Source: JBNKVT01 sp050299335
GTDB taxonomy: Bacteria > Pseudomonadota > Alphaproteobacteria > Rhodobacterales > Rhodobacteraceae
Reading direction: 5' to 3'
DNA length: 40,864 nucleotides
NCBI GenBank assembly: GCA_050299335.1
Contig: JBNKVT010000004.1
Coordinates: 1 to 40,864, forward strand
Shown here in pieces: positions 15,584-23,870 of the stretch. The notes under the pieces are model-generated. The model worked only from the letters and a program-made list of their open reading frames with translations. It was not told where the DNA came from and made no database searches. How positions within the stretch are numbered: the stretch's first letter is position 1; the number at the start of each line of letters is the position of its first letter. The translations under genes were made by a program, and so were the position numbers.

Positions 15584-16648
15584 GTGTCGCCCCGCATCAA
15601 GCTCACGCTTTCGCTCGCAGCGCTCTACGCGGCGGCCACTTGCGCCGGATGGGCCTTCTCGCGCCTTGGACTTCCTTTGCCCTGGATGATCGGTCCGCTG
15701 GTGCTTTCGGCGTTCCTGTCACTTTCGAGCCGGTTCGGGATCGCCGTCCCGGTCGAGACCCGGCCCCTCGGCCAGATGACCATTGCCGCGCAGGTCGGCC
15801 TGGCCTTAACCCCCGCCGCGCTTGCAGCCCTTCTGGACCTGGCTCCGGTGATGATCGGGACGGCGCTGGCGACCGCGGTCTGTGCCGGACTGGTCGCCGT
15901 CGTCCTTTCGCGGGCCGCCGGGATCCGCCTGTCCCAGGCCTTTCTGTCCACCTTCCCGACCAGCCCCGTCGAGGCGGCCATCCTGGCCGAGCGGCATGGA
16001 TGCGAACCCGCCCCGGTCATCCTGGCCCAGACCACGCGCATCGCTGCCGTGGTCATCCTGGTGCCGGTTGCGGTCTATGCCCTGGACGGCTGGCCGGATC
16101 TCTCGGCCAAGGCGCAAGATGGCAGCTCCGATCCGCTCGGCGTGGTTCTTCTGGCGCTTCTGGCCATCGCCGGAGCGCTCGCCTTCAAACGCCTGGGCCT
16201 GTCCAACCCCTATTTCCTCGGGCCGCTGACCTTCTCGGCGGCGGCCAGCGCCTTCGGTATGCAACCTCTCGGTTTCCCGCCCGTGATGCTCGTGCTGGCA
16301 CAGATCGTTCTGGGAACCTGGCTCGGCAGCACCTTTCGGCGCGATCTCTTCGCCGGGAACAAGCATCGGCTGATCGCCATCCTGACATCGACGCTGCTGC
16401 TGCTCGGCCTCGTTTCCGCGCTCGCGGTCGCGATCTCGGTGCTCGCCGGACTGCATTGGGAGATCCTGGTACTGGGCGCGGCACCGGGCGGCGTCACCGA
16501 AATGGCGCTGACTGCAAAGTTCCTCGGCATTGACCTGGCCCTCGTCACGGCCTTTCAGCTGACAAGGATCTTCCTGTTCATGCCGAATATCCCCTGGATC
16601 ATCCGCATGATCGATGCCTACGAACAACAAAGAGACACGCGCTCCTGA
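15584..16648 (+). CDS. AbrB family membrane protein (AbrB/AmoA-like duplication domain)
   Basis: A 354-residue integral membrane protein of the AbrB family (Pfam PF05145), often mislabelled as ammonia monooxygenase. It has two homologous halves. The first begins with the WAFSRLGLPLPWMIGPLVLSA motif (about 23-43), the second with the matching FKRLGLSNPYFLGPLTFSAA near 198-216. Each half ends in a GGV/SPVEAA-type segment (FPTSPVEAAILAERHG; APGGVTEMALTAK). Function is not settled; transport is suspected because homologues neighbour organic-acid uptake genes. The start is the GTG at 15584, with AAGGA about seven bases upstream. It diverges from the dehydrogenase gene and converges with the amidase gene. 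Confidence 0.88.
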   Translation: MSPRIKLTLSLAALYAAATCAGWAFSRLGLPLPWMIGPLVLSAFLSLSSRFGIAVPVETRPLGQMTIAAQVGLALTPAALAALLDLAPVMIGTALATAVCAGLVAVVLSRAAGIRLSQAFLSTFPTSPVEAAILAERHGCEPAPVILAQTTRIAAVVILVPVAVYALDGWPDLSAKAQDGSSDPLGVVLLALLAIAGALAFKRLGLSNPYFLGPLTFSAAASAFGMQPLGFPPVMLVLAQIVLGTWLGSTFRRDLFAGNKHRLIAILTSTLLLLGLVSALAVAISVLAGLHWEILVLGAAPGGVTEMALTAKFLGIDLALVTAFQLTRIFLFMPNIPWIIRMIDAYEQQRDTRS

Positions 16649-16652
16649 GCCA

Positions 16653-16672
16653 GGTCCGGTCTGGTCCGGGCC
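16653..16672 (+). terminator. Hairpin between convergent AbrB-type and amidase genes
   Basis: GGTCCGG (16653-16659) can pair with CCGGGCC (16666-16672) through six Watson-Crick pairs and one G-U pair, with a six-base loop. It starts four bases after the AbrB-type stop. No T tract follows on either strand, so function as a terminator is uncertain. Confidence 0.3.
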
Positions 16673-16692
16673 AGGCAACACCCGCCCCGGGA

Positions 16693-18165
16693 TCACGCGT
16701 AACCCGGCGGGGGGAGGAAGCCGCCGAAGACCTCGTCGCAAAGCCCGGTGAAGCGGATCGTCGTGCGATCCCCGAATTCCGGGCCAATGGCCTGAACGCC
16801 CGCCGGCATGCCGCGCACCGGATCCGGCAGGGGACGCACGGTCGCGGGCAGATGCCCCAAAGTGGCGATGCCCGGCCAGTAGAGGTTCTCCATATAGGGC
16901 CTGGTCTCGCCGCCGACATCAAGCACCCGGGACATTTGCGGCACCGGCCCGTGCCCGTCCTCGGTCTGATGCGGAAAGGCCACGGTCATGCTGACCGGAC
17001 AGAGCAGGATGTCATAGTCGCGGAACCAGCCCCTCCAGGCGCGCCTGCGTTGCTCCTGGCGCTCTACCATGGCAGCGTATTCAGCCAGGCTGGACCGGGT
17101 CGCCCGGGCCACACGGGCAGGCAGACTGTCCGGCGCGTGGGCAGCGGCGGCGGCGGCATAGGCCTCGAGCTCGGCCTCGGGCAGGCCGGCACCGATCACC
17201 GCAAACAGCGTCTCGATGTAGTCCGCCTCGTTGCCGACCAGCGGCGCCGGGGGGGCGTCGAACCGGGTGACCTGCGCGCCCTGGGCGGAAAGCGCATCGG
17301 CATAATCGCCGATCGCCTCGGCATAGGCCGGATCGACCGGATTGCCGCCGGTCCACACCGCGACCCGGAAATCGGCAAGGCGCGCGTGGCGCGACGCCGG
17401 CAGGTTCAGAACCCACCCCCGGTCCGGATCTTCCCCGGCAAGCCCGCCGGTCAGAATATCGAGACCGAGTTCCAGATCGGCCGCACAGCGCCCCATCGGC
17501 CCATAGACCGCCAGCGGTGGCTCCGCCAGGGCACCCGGCGGCGGGACATGGCCGTAAGCGGGCACGATGCCGAATGTGCTCTTGTGGCCCCAGACCCGGC
17601 AGAAATGCGCCGGGAGCCGGATCGAGCCGCCGATATCGCTGCCGATCTCCAGCGCCGTGACCCCCTCCGCCAACGCGGCGGCGGCCCCGCCCGAGGACCC
17701 GCCGACGGTCCGGTCCGTGTTCCAGGGATTGCGGCTGATACCGTAGAGCGGGTTGTAGCTCTGGTGGTCCGAAGCCGCGAGCGGCACATTGGTCTTGCCC
17801 CAGATCACCGCACCGGCGGCGCGAAGCCGCGCAACCGCAGCCGCATCCCCGTCCGAGACATAATCCTTCAGTTCCGGGATCCCGGCGGTTCCATGAAACC
17901 CTTCAACCTCGAAGGTTTCCTTGACCGTCATCGGCATCCCGGCCAGCGGTCCCTTCGCGGCAATGTCGGCATCCGCCTCCCGGGCCGCCTGCCGCGCGGC
18001 ATCGGCGCGGATCTCGACAACCGCATTGACGTCGCCGTCCAGCCTCTGCTGGCGTTCGAGCATGTGCTCCAGAAGCTCCAGAGCGCCGATCCGGCGGGAT
18101 TTGAGCGCGCCGACAGCCTCGACCGCAGTCCAGAGATGGGGATCTTTGTCTTGAGAGCTCGTCAT
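16693..18165 (-). CDS. Amidase signature-family hydrolase
   Basis: A 490-residue amidase that would hydrolyse a carboxylic amide to acid and ammonia in the cytoplasm. The Ser-cisSer-Lys triad is complete: K82 (MTVKETF), S157 (GGSSGGAAAAL) and S181 (DIGGSIRLPAHFC). The length is normal for the family. The ATG at 18165 overlaps the livM stop (ATGA), so it is the last gene of a tight five-gene ABC importer operon. This implies that the imported compound is an amide, or is converted to one. It is not GatA, because gatB and gatC are absent and the gene belongs to a transport operon. The family also includes linear and cyclic amide hydrolases, so the substrate cannot be named. Confidence 0.92.
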   Translation of the reverse strand: MTSSQDKDPHLWTAVEAVGALKSRRIGALELLEHMLERQQRLDGDVNAVVEIRADAARQAAREADADIAAKGPLAGMPMTVKETFEVEGFHGTAGIPELKDYVSDGDAAAVARLRAAGAVIWGKTNVPLAASDHQSYNPLYGISRNPWNTDRTVGGSSGGAAAALAEGVTALEIGSDIGGSIRLPAHFCRVWGHKSTFGIVPAYGHVPPPGALAEPPLAVYGPMGRCAADLELGLDILTGGLAGEDPDRGWVLNLPASRHARLADFRVAVWTGGNPVDPAYAEAIGDYADALSAQGAQVTRFDAPPAPLVGNEADYIETLFAVIGAGLPEAELEAYAAAAAAHAPDSLPARVARATRSSLAEYAAMVERQEQRRRAWRGWFRDYDILLCPVSMTVAFPHQTEDGHGPVPQMSRVLDVGGETRPYMENLYWPGIATLGHLPATVRPLPDPVRGMPAGVQAIGPEFGDRTTIRFTGLCDEVFGGFLPPPGYA

Positions 18166-19115
18166 GACGATGTCTTGCCTCGCAGCGTTTGGAAATAGGC
18201 GGAAAGCGCGGGCCAGAGACCCCGCGGAAGGAAAAGCAGCACGCCGATGGACAACAGTCCCATGACGATCCAGTTCTGGCTGCCGGAATATCCGGCAGCG
18301 CTCATGATCTCGCGCATGCCGACGAAGAGGACGACGCCGAGCGCCGGGCCGGTCAGGGTCCCGAGCCCGCCGATAACGACGATGAACATCATCACCACCA
18401 CCCATTTGGCCTGGAAGGCATCCAGTGGGGTGACAAAGAGCGTCGTCGTGTAATAAAGCGCCGCCGCCAGTGCCGTGCCCGCCGCCGTGAAGGTGAACAG
18501 GATCATGTGGAGACGCCAGATATCGACCCCCGACGCCTCCGCGGCCGCCTCGTTGTCGCGCACGGCCAGGGTCGCCAGGCCCAGCCGGCTGCGCAGGAAG
18601 ACGCGCAGCCCCACGATCAGGGCGACCGACAGGAACAGTGCTACCGGCAGCACGGTCTGCTCGGGGAATCCTTGCATCATCTCTCCGCCCGGGCGCAGCA
18701 CGATACCGCCGGAGCCACCGAGCGCCTCGGTCTTGACGACGAACTGAAACACAACCTCTGCCGCGACCCACATGCCGATGGCGAAATAGGCATGCTTGAG
18801 GTGAAAGACGATCATGCCGAGCGGGATCGCCAGCACGCCCACAAGCAGGGGAACGATGACAATGACGCCCCAGACCGGAATGCCGCTATTGTTGGCGATC
18901 AGGCACAGGGCGTAGGCGCCGAGCCCGACAAACAGTTGCTGTCCGAAGGATACCTGCCCCGCATATCCGGCCAGCAGGTTCCACATCTGTGCCATCAGGA
19001 ACAGGATGAACACCTCGCTGAGCAGGAATTGCATCCCGGAATCGATATAGACCGCCGAAAGCCCCGCCAGGACCGCACCCAGCGCGAGGGCGGCGAGTTC
19101 GACCTTGCGGATCAC
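18162..19115 (-). CDS. livM: Branched-chain-type ABC permease LivM
   Basis: The second inner-membrane permease of a HAAT-type ABC importer, 317 residues with about nine hydrophobic segments. Family signs are QMWNLLAGYAGQVSFGQQLFVGLGAYA (about 43-69), the HLKHAYFAIGMWVAAEV coupling region, and VRDNEAAAEASGVD followed by a long terminal hydrophobic block. The start is read as the GTG at 19115, which overlaps the livH stop (GTGA). The longer upstream reading is the wrong frame of livH. Together with LivH it forms the channel. The substrate class is probably an amide or amino-acid-like compound, given the co-operonic amidase. Confidence 0.9.
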   Translation of the reverse strand: MIRKVELAALALGAVLAGLSAVYIDSGMQFLLSEVFILFLMAQMWNLLAGYAGQVSFGQQLFVGLGAYALCLIANNSGIPVWGVIVIVPLLVGVLAIPLGMIVFHLKHAYFAIGMWVAAEVVFQFVVKTEALGGSGGIVLRPGGEMMQGFPEQTVLPVALFLSVALIVGLRVFLRSRLGLATLAVRDNEAAAEASGVDIWRLHMILFTFTAAGTALAAALYYTTTLFVTPLDAFQAKWVVVMMFIVVIGGLGTLTGPALGVVLFVGMREIMSAAGYSGSQNWIVMGLLSIGVLLFLPRGLWPALSAYFQTLRGKTSS

Positions 19116-19981
19116 GACAGCCTCCCCGTCCGGGCGCGGAAGACCAGCACGATGAAAAACACCAGATGCACGTAGAAAAGACCGGCATTGCCGTCGAACC
19201 AGGTGCTGACCACCTGCGTCATCCCCAGAAGCAGCCCGGCCCATAACACACCCCGGATCGACCCGAGACCGCCCAGCACCACGACCTCGAAGGCGATCAG
19301 AAGATTGTCGAGGCCGGAGAAGGGCGACACGCTGGCCCGCATCGCCAGCAGGACACCGGCGATCGCCGCCAGCCCGGCGGACAGGGCCGCGACGATGATA
19401 TGGATGCGCGTCACCGGGGCGCCGACCAGGGCGGCGATATCGGGCAGGTCGGAAACGGCGCGGATCTGGCGGCCCAGACGGGTGCGGAAGATCAGGAAGG
19501 CCAGCAGGCCGAACGAGGCCATCGCGATGCCGAGCGAGATCAGCGGCAGCACCCCGAAGGTCATGCCGCCGACGGTGAAATTCGCCTGGCCAAGCTGCCC
19601 CACCGACAGGCCGCGCAGGTCCGCGCCGACGGTCTCGACCAGCGAGTCGCGCAGGACCACCGCCAGCCCGAAGGTGACCAGCATGGCCACGATCTCGTCG
19701 CGGTTTGCCATGGCACGCTCGACGATCAGCCATTGCGCGGCGGCGCCGAGAAGCGCGCAGGCCAGGAAGGCGATGAGCAGGAGGATGGGGAAGGGCAGGT
19801 CCGGAAACAGCACGATGGCGCCGACGGCGGCGAAGGCGCCATAGGTGATATACTCGCCATGGGCCAGTTGCAGGACCTTCAGAATGCCGTAATTCAGCGC
19901 CAGGCCGGCGCCGATCATGGCATAGAGCCCGCCAAGCGTGACGCCCTGGAAAATCAGCGATACCAGCTGGGCCCCCGTCAT
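19112..19981 (-). CDS. livH: Branched-chain-type ABC permease LivH
   Basis: The first permease subunit, 289 residues with about eight hydrophobic segments. The N-terminus (SLIFQGVTLGGLYAMIGAGL) and the following NYGILKVLQLAHGEYITYGA are highly characteristic of LivH. The second half has the typical GLDNLLIAFEVVVLGGLGSI. The ATG at 19981 overlaps the livF stop (ATGA), and its own stop overlaps the livM GTG. The order LivG-LivF-LivH-LivM differs from the classic E. coli order but is common in alphaproteobacteria. Confidence 0.93.
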   Translation of the reverse strand: MTGAQLVSLIFQGVTLGGLYAMIGAGLALNYGILKVLQLAHGEYITYGAFAAVGAIVLFPDLPFPILLLIAFLACALLGAAAQWLIVERAMANRDEIVAMLVTFGLAVVLRDSLVETVGADLRGLSVGQLGQANFTVGGMTFGVLPLISLGIAMASFGLLAFLIFRTRLGRQIRAVSDLPDIAALVGAPVTRIHIIVAALSAGLAAIAGVLLAMRASVSPFSGLDNLLIAFEVVVLGGLGSIRGVLWAGLLLGMTQVVSTWFDGNAGLFYVHLVFFIVLVFRARTGRLS

Positions 19982-20682
19982 GTCCTGCCCCCGAAATAGG
20001 CTTCGTGCAACCCGTCGCCGGTCATGCCCTGGCTGGGTCCGTGAAAGGTCACCGCACCCTTGAAGAAGCAGGTCACCGTGTCGGCGACGCCGCAGACGCG
20101 CGAGATATCCTGGTCGACGATGATCAGCGTGACGCCCTCATTGCGGATCGTTTCCAGCGCCCCGTAGACCTCGCGCACCACGGCGGGCGACAGCCCGAGC
20201 GAAATCTCGTCGAAGAGCAGTATGCGTGGATTGGCGGCCAGGGCCCGGCCGATGGCCACCATCTGCTGCTGACCTCCGGAAAGCTCCGACGGCCTGGCGT
20301 TGCGTTTCTCCCTGAGAACCGGAAACAGCCGCTCGATCGCGTCGATGTCCCAGGGGCCGTCGCGGTCCGTCTGTCCTATCAGCAGGTTCTCGCGCACGGT
20401 CAGGCTCCCGAACAGCATCCGGCCCTCGGGCACCAGGGCCAGTCCCAGCCGCGAGGATTTCAGCGGCTCGCCCCGGGATAGCGGCGCGCCGCCGACCCGG
20501 ACCTGACCGTCCCAACTGCCCATCAGTCCGCACAGGATCCGCAGGAAGGTGGATTTCCCGGCGCCATTGGCCCCGACAAGCGCCATCGTGTCGCCCTCGG
20601 GCACCGTCACCGATACCCCGTTCAATGCCCGGAACTGGCCGTATCGTGCGCTCAGATCGGTGATTTCGAGGGCCAGACCCAT
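19978..20682 (-). CDS. livF: ABC importer ATPase LivF
   Basis: One of the two cytoplasmic ATPases of the importer, 234 residues. The Walker A is GANGAGKS (37-44), the signature LSGGQ (134-138), and the Walker B ILLFDE (154-159), with the Q-loop region LVPEGRMLF typical of LivF. The LivF switch histidine position reads VDQDISRV, where D-Q replaces the usual E-Q and no histidine follows, as is normal for LivF. The ATG at 20682 lies one base beyond the livG stop. A longer upstream reading overlaps livG in the wrong frame. Confidence 0.92.
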   Translation of the reverse strand: MGLALEITDLSARYGQFRALNGVSVTVPEGDTMALVGANGAGKSTFLRILCGLMGSWDGQVRVGGAPLSRGEPLKSSRLGLALVPEGRMLFGSLTVRENLLIGQTDRDGPWDIDAIERLFPVLREKRNARPSELSGGQQQMVAIGRALAANPRILLFDEISLGLSPAVVREVYGALETIRNEGVTLIIVDQDISRVCGVADTVTCFFKGAVTFHGPSQGMTGDGLHEAYFGGRT

Positions 20683-20683
20683 C

Positions 20684-21394
20684 TCACATCCCCATATATG
20701 TGCTCTGCAGCACATCCGATTCCCAGACCGCGTCAAATGGCCCGTCGAGAAGCCTGGCGCCCTTGTCCATGACAACCAGCCGTGCGCAGACCCCCTGCAG
20801 GGCGAAGGGAATATGCTCGACCCAGACAATGGCGCGGCCCGGTTGCAGCCGCTTGACCACCTCCTTCATCGCCGCGATCTCGGGTTCGGTGAGACCGGCG
20901 GCCACCTCGTCGAGCAACAGAACCCGCGGCTTGCTGGCGACCGCCTTGGCCAGTTCCAGCCGCTTGCGGTCCAAAAGGCCCAGGGACGCCGCCTGGGTGG
21001 CGGCCCTGTCGATCAGGCCGGTCATCTCCAGCACCTCGCCGACCCAGATACCGGCATCGTGCTGCGACAGCCCGGCGCCGAAATAGGCCGGCAGCAGCAC
21101 GTTCTCGCGGACCGTCAGCCGCTCGAAGGTCTGCGGGATCTGGGCGGCCCGGGCTATGCCGGCAGTCACCCGCGCAAAGACCGGCAGCTGGGTGACGTCC
21201 CGGCCCTCCAGCACAATCCTGCCCCGGGTCGGCTTGTGATACCCGGTCAGAAGCGAAAGCAGCGTCGTCTTGCCGGCCCCGTTGGGACCGATGAGGCCGA
21301 CGCTCTCGCCCTCGTTCAACGCGATGCTGACCTTGTCGACGGCGCAGACAGAACCGAACAGCCGCGATACGTCCTCGGTGGCCAGCAAACTCAT
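20684..21394 (-). CDS. livG: ABC importer ATPase LivG
   Basis: The partner ATPase, 236 residues. The Walker A is GPNGAGKT (36-43), and the Walker B is RVLLLDE followed by VAAGLTEPEI, the normal LivG form. The H-loop is VEHIPFAL. The ABC signature is degenerate: where LSYGQ or LPYGxQRRLEIA would be, it reads ASLGLLDRKRLELAKA. Such relaxed signatures occur in LivG-like proteins, where the partner supplies the canonical site. The start at 21394 is 14 bases after the binding-protein stop. The ribosome-binding sequence is weak, suggesting coupling. Confidence 0.9.
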   Translation of the reverse strand: MSLLATEDVSRLFGSVCAVDKVSIALNEGESVGLIGPNGAGKTTLLSLLTGYHKPTRGRIVLEGRDVTQLPVFARVTAGIARAAQIPQTFERLTVRENVLLPAYFGAGLSQHDAGIWVGEVLEMTGLIDRAATQAASLGLLDRKRLELAKAVASKPRVLLLDEVAAGLTEPEIAAMKEVVKRLQPGRAIVWVEHIPFALQGVCARLVVMDKGARLLDGPFDAVWESDVLQSTYMGM

Positions 21395-21408
21395 GGAACC
21401 GGTGCCCG

Positions 21409-22701
21409 TCAGGCGCCGCCGAGCGGCACCATGTCCGCTTCGATAGGCACTTCGGGCAGGATGTCGTTGTTCACCACCTTCAACTCATAAGGATATTTGC
21501 CGGTGCCTTTGCGCCATTGCCCGCCGGCAAGTCCGGTGATGGCGACGCTCCGGATCGGGCTGCTGGCGAAATTCACCGGACCGATCACCGTTTCCATGTC
21601 AAGCGCGGCGATGGCATCGCGCACCTGATCGGGATCGGTGGGGTCCTCCGACCGCTGCAGGGCCGCAAGCCCGATTTCCCAAAGGGCGTGGCCATATCCC
21701 AAGGGCTGGGTCCACTGCCGGTCGGCCTCGGTTTCCCAGGTGCCCGCCAGCTCTGCGGCACTCTGGCCGGTGATGGTCGAGCGATAGGGGAAGCCCGGCG
21801 ACCACCAGATCTCCGTCGCCATGCCGTCGCCGGTATCGCCCAGCGCCTCGATGCCGGACGGGAACAGAAACGCCGCCGCCATGGCGCAGACCTTGGGCTT
21901 GAGCCCGGCCTGGCCGACCTGGTTCCAGAATGGAATGAAGTGGTTGGGAAACATGAACCCGGCCAGGATATCCGGCGCCTCGGCGGCGAAGGCCGAGACC
22001 GCGTTCGAGAAATCATTGGCCGTGATCGGAAAGGCGCCCGCGGCGGTTTCCGCATAGCCTGCGGCGCTGAGCATGGAGGGCAGGCCCAGTTCCGGGTCCA
22101 TGAAGGCCTGTCCGGGCTCGTTGTTGAGGAACAGCGTGCCGACCTTCTTGTTCGTATCGACCGAGTCCATGAGCGAAACGAAGGTCTGCAGAATGGTGTC
22201 TGACCCGGCAAAGAAATGGAATGTATAAGGAAAGCCCGTCTCTGGATTGCCGCCGCGCGGAAAGAACCAGCCCTGCCAGGGCACCATGGTCGAAATGGTC
22301 GGGACCCGCCGTGTATCCGCCAACTCGCCGATGGCCAGCGCGCCATCGCCGTCCTGGGCCAGCACCAGGTTGCACCGCTCGCGCAGGACGAGCTCGCTCG
22401 CGATCGAATTCGACCGGTTGGGGTCGGACTGGTTGTCGCGGATGATCAGTTCCACCTGATAGGTCTTGCCGTCGACCTCCAGACCATTGGCCAGATGCGC
22501 CTTCATCTTTTCGAGGGTCCAGGCCTCGGTCTCGCCAAAGGCGGCCCGAATTCCCGACAGCGCGCCGACATAGCCGATCTTGATGGTCGACCCGGCGGCC
22601 CGCGCCACCGAGGGCATGAACAGACCGCTGGCGGTTGCCCCCGCGCTCAGCCTCAGAGCCTGCCTGCGTGAAATATTGGAGCGCCCATTCAATGAGTTCA
22701 C
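21409..22701 (-). CDS. ABC substrate-binding protein (Leu/Ile/Val-binding-like, Tat-exported)
   Basis: The periplasmic binding protein of the importer, 430 residues of the type 1 periplasmic-binding fold (KIGYVGALSGIRAAFGET near the start of the mature protein). The export signal carries a twin-arginine motif (SRRQALRLS, R12-R13) followed by a hydrophobic stretch and ARA at the cleavage site near residue 35. It is therefore probably exported folded by the Tat system. The start is chosen as the GTG at 22701, because GGGAGGGTGGACA places a ribosome-binding site correctly; the ATG at 22716 has none. It is the first gene of the operon ending in the amidase and diverges from a TetR gene. Length and mature sequence resemble amide/urea-type binders as well as amino-acid binders, so the ligand is open. 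Confidence 0.88.
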   Translation of the reverse strand: MNSLNGRSNISRRQALRLSAGATASGLFMPSVARAAGSTIKIGYVGALSGIRAAFGETEAWTLEKMKAHLANGLEVDGKTYQVELIIRDNQSDPNRSNSIASELVLRERCNLVLAQDGDGALAIGELADTRRVPTISTMVPWQGWFFPRGGNPETGFPYTFHFFAGSDTILQTFVSLMDSVDTNKKVGTLFLNNEPGQAFMDPELGLPSMLSAAGYAETAAGAFPITANDFSNAVSAFAAEAPDILAGFMFPNHFIPFWNQVGQAGLKPKVCAMAAAFLFPSGIEALGDTGDGMATEIWWSPGFPYRSTITGQSAAELAGTWETEADRQWTQPLGYGHALWEIGLAALQRSEDPTDPDQVRDAIAALDMETVIGPVNFASSPIRSVAITGLAGGQWRKGTGKYPYELKVVNNDILPEVPIEADMVPLGGA

Positions 22702-22748
22702 TGTCCACCCTCCCATTGCGATGACGGAGTTGCCTTTGATCGCCGCCT

Positions 22749-22767
22749 ATGTAACCAGTGGAAACAT
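22749..22767. promoter_or_regulatory. 19-bp imperfect palindrome between importer operon and TetR gene
   Basis: ATGTAACCAGTGGAAACAT has matching outer arms (ATGT/ACAT) and inner arms (CCA/TGG) around a central G, seven of nine pairs in total. It lies 48 bases upstream of the binding-protein start and 110 bases upstream of the TetR start, the usual site for a shared TetR operator. Its AACCANTGG core matches the palindrome at 15453-15473. Confidence 0.5.
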
Positions 22768-22876
22768 TAGTGCAGAGCGCGGTGATTCCGTCAACCATCT
22801 TTGCGCCAGCGGGCGCAATCGGCGCGGGGAAACCTTGCCGGAACCCCCGCGCGCGTGCCATGAAGAAGGCCCAATC

Positions 22877-23602
22877 ATGTCGGGGAGAAGACCCATCGAG
22901 AATGACAGCGAAAGTGTGGAAAAACCGAAGAAGATCGGCAAAAAGAGCTATCATCACAACGACTTGCGCAATGCGCTTTTGACAACGGCCCTGGATCTTA
23001 TCGACAGGCGCGGCGGGCCCCACTTTTCCATGCGCGAACTTGCCGGCGCGCTTGGCGTCACCCATGCCTCGGCCTATCGCCATTTCGCTGGCAAGGCGGC
23101 GCTTATGGATGCGTTGACGGCAGAAGGCTTCCGGAAACTGGCCGCCTGCCAGGACGAGGAACTGAGCAGGGCCCCGCAGGATCCGCTCGAAAGGTTCAAC
23201 GCGCTCGGCTACGCTTACATGCGCTTTGCGCAGGAAAACAAAGGCTTCTTCTCGCTGATATTCCGCGCGCGCGAGGATGAGAACCCCGAACAGAGCAGCA
23301 GGATTCTTCACAACGAAAGGGCATTGTCGACCTTGGTCGAGACCATCGCCGAATGCCAGCGCGCCGGGTTGGTCGTCGATGGCGATCCGGTGCGCATCGC
23401 CGGCTATACGGTGCTCGCGCCCCACGGTCTGGCCGTCTATCAGACACAGGGCCACGAGCCCCTGGGACCTGGCAACGATGCGGCGTTCTTTCCCGATATC
23501 GAGGCCATCAACGCGCTCACGATCCTGCCGCTGCTGGTCAATCCGCCGAAGCCGGAAGAGGTGGCCCGGCGCTATTTTGCGCGATCCTGCCCGGCGAAAT
23601 AG
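22877..23602 (+). CDS. TetR/AcrR-family regulator with WHG-type C-terminal domain
   Basis: A 241-residue one-component regulator. The N-terminal helix-turn-helix lies at about 30-75, with YHHNDLRNALL, MRELAGALGVTHASAYRHF and the K-A-A-L-M-D-A-L helix, the pattern of the TetR_C WHG subfamily. The C-terminal ligand domain includes FNALGYAYMRFAQENKGFFS. The ATG at 22877 has GAAGAAGG upstream. In-frame upstream codons overlap the opposite gene and lack a ribosome-binding site. It diverges from the ABC-importer/amidase operon and most likely represses it. The ligand would be the imported compound or a CoA ester derived from it, which is inference. Confidence 0.9.
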   Translation: MSGRRPIENDSESVEKPKKIGKKSYHHNDLRNALLTTALDLIDRRGGPHFSMRELAGALGVTHASAYRHFAGKAALMDALTAEGFRKLAACQDEELSRAPQDPLERFNALGYAYMRFAQENKGFFSLIFRAREDENPEQSSRILHNERALSTLVETIAECQRAGLVVDGDPVRIAGYTVLAPHGLAVYQTQGHEPLGPGNDAAFFPDIEAINALTILPLLVNPPKPEEVARRYFARSCPAK

Positions 23603-23616
23603 AGCGTATTGCGCCT

Positions 23617-23714
23617 GATTGGATTCACTTGTTCACGCCGGCCCGCAAGGCAGCCTTTGCGTGGCAAATGCGTCTCAAGGGTTGGAAAGAATTCGATTTG
23701 GCGCAAGATGCGCT
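23617..23714 (+). repeat. Dispersed repeat, copy A
   Basis: This segment, just after the TetR stop, is homologous to 30077-30173 read on the opposite strand. The identical core CAAATGCGTCTCAAGGG spans 17 bases, and the flanks match at roughly two thirds of positions. The read-through is protein-like in both copies (MRLKGWKEFDLAQ here, MRLKGRSELDLAR there). Copy A is also bounded by the inverted ends CGCCTGAT (23612-23619) and ATCAGGCG (near 23723-23730). It resembles a small intergenic repeat family or a gene-tail remnant. Confidence 0.6.
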
Positions 23715-23785
23715 ACACGCCGCATCAGGCGGAAATACACGCATCGTTAACTATTTTATTCAATGATTTCAATGAAATTTCCTGA

Positions 23786-23801
23786 TTTGCACGCGTGCAA
23801 A
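23786..23801. repeat. Perfect 16-bp palindrome between TetR gene and dksA
   Basis: TTTGCACGCGTGCAAA is its own reverse complement. It lies in the gap between the convergent 3' ends of the TetR gene and dksA, about 70 bases beyond the dksA stop. It has no T tract suited to termination. It resembles a LacI- or TetR-type operator, but there is no gene start beside it. Confidence 0.5.
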
Positions 23802-23870
23802 ACCCAATCCCGGTCCTGTCCCGCCGACGATCGAAGAGCCGCCATCGGGCCCCTGCCCGACGCGCCGGGA

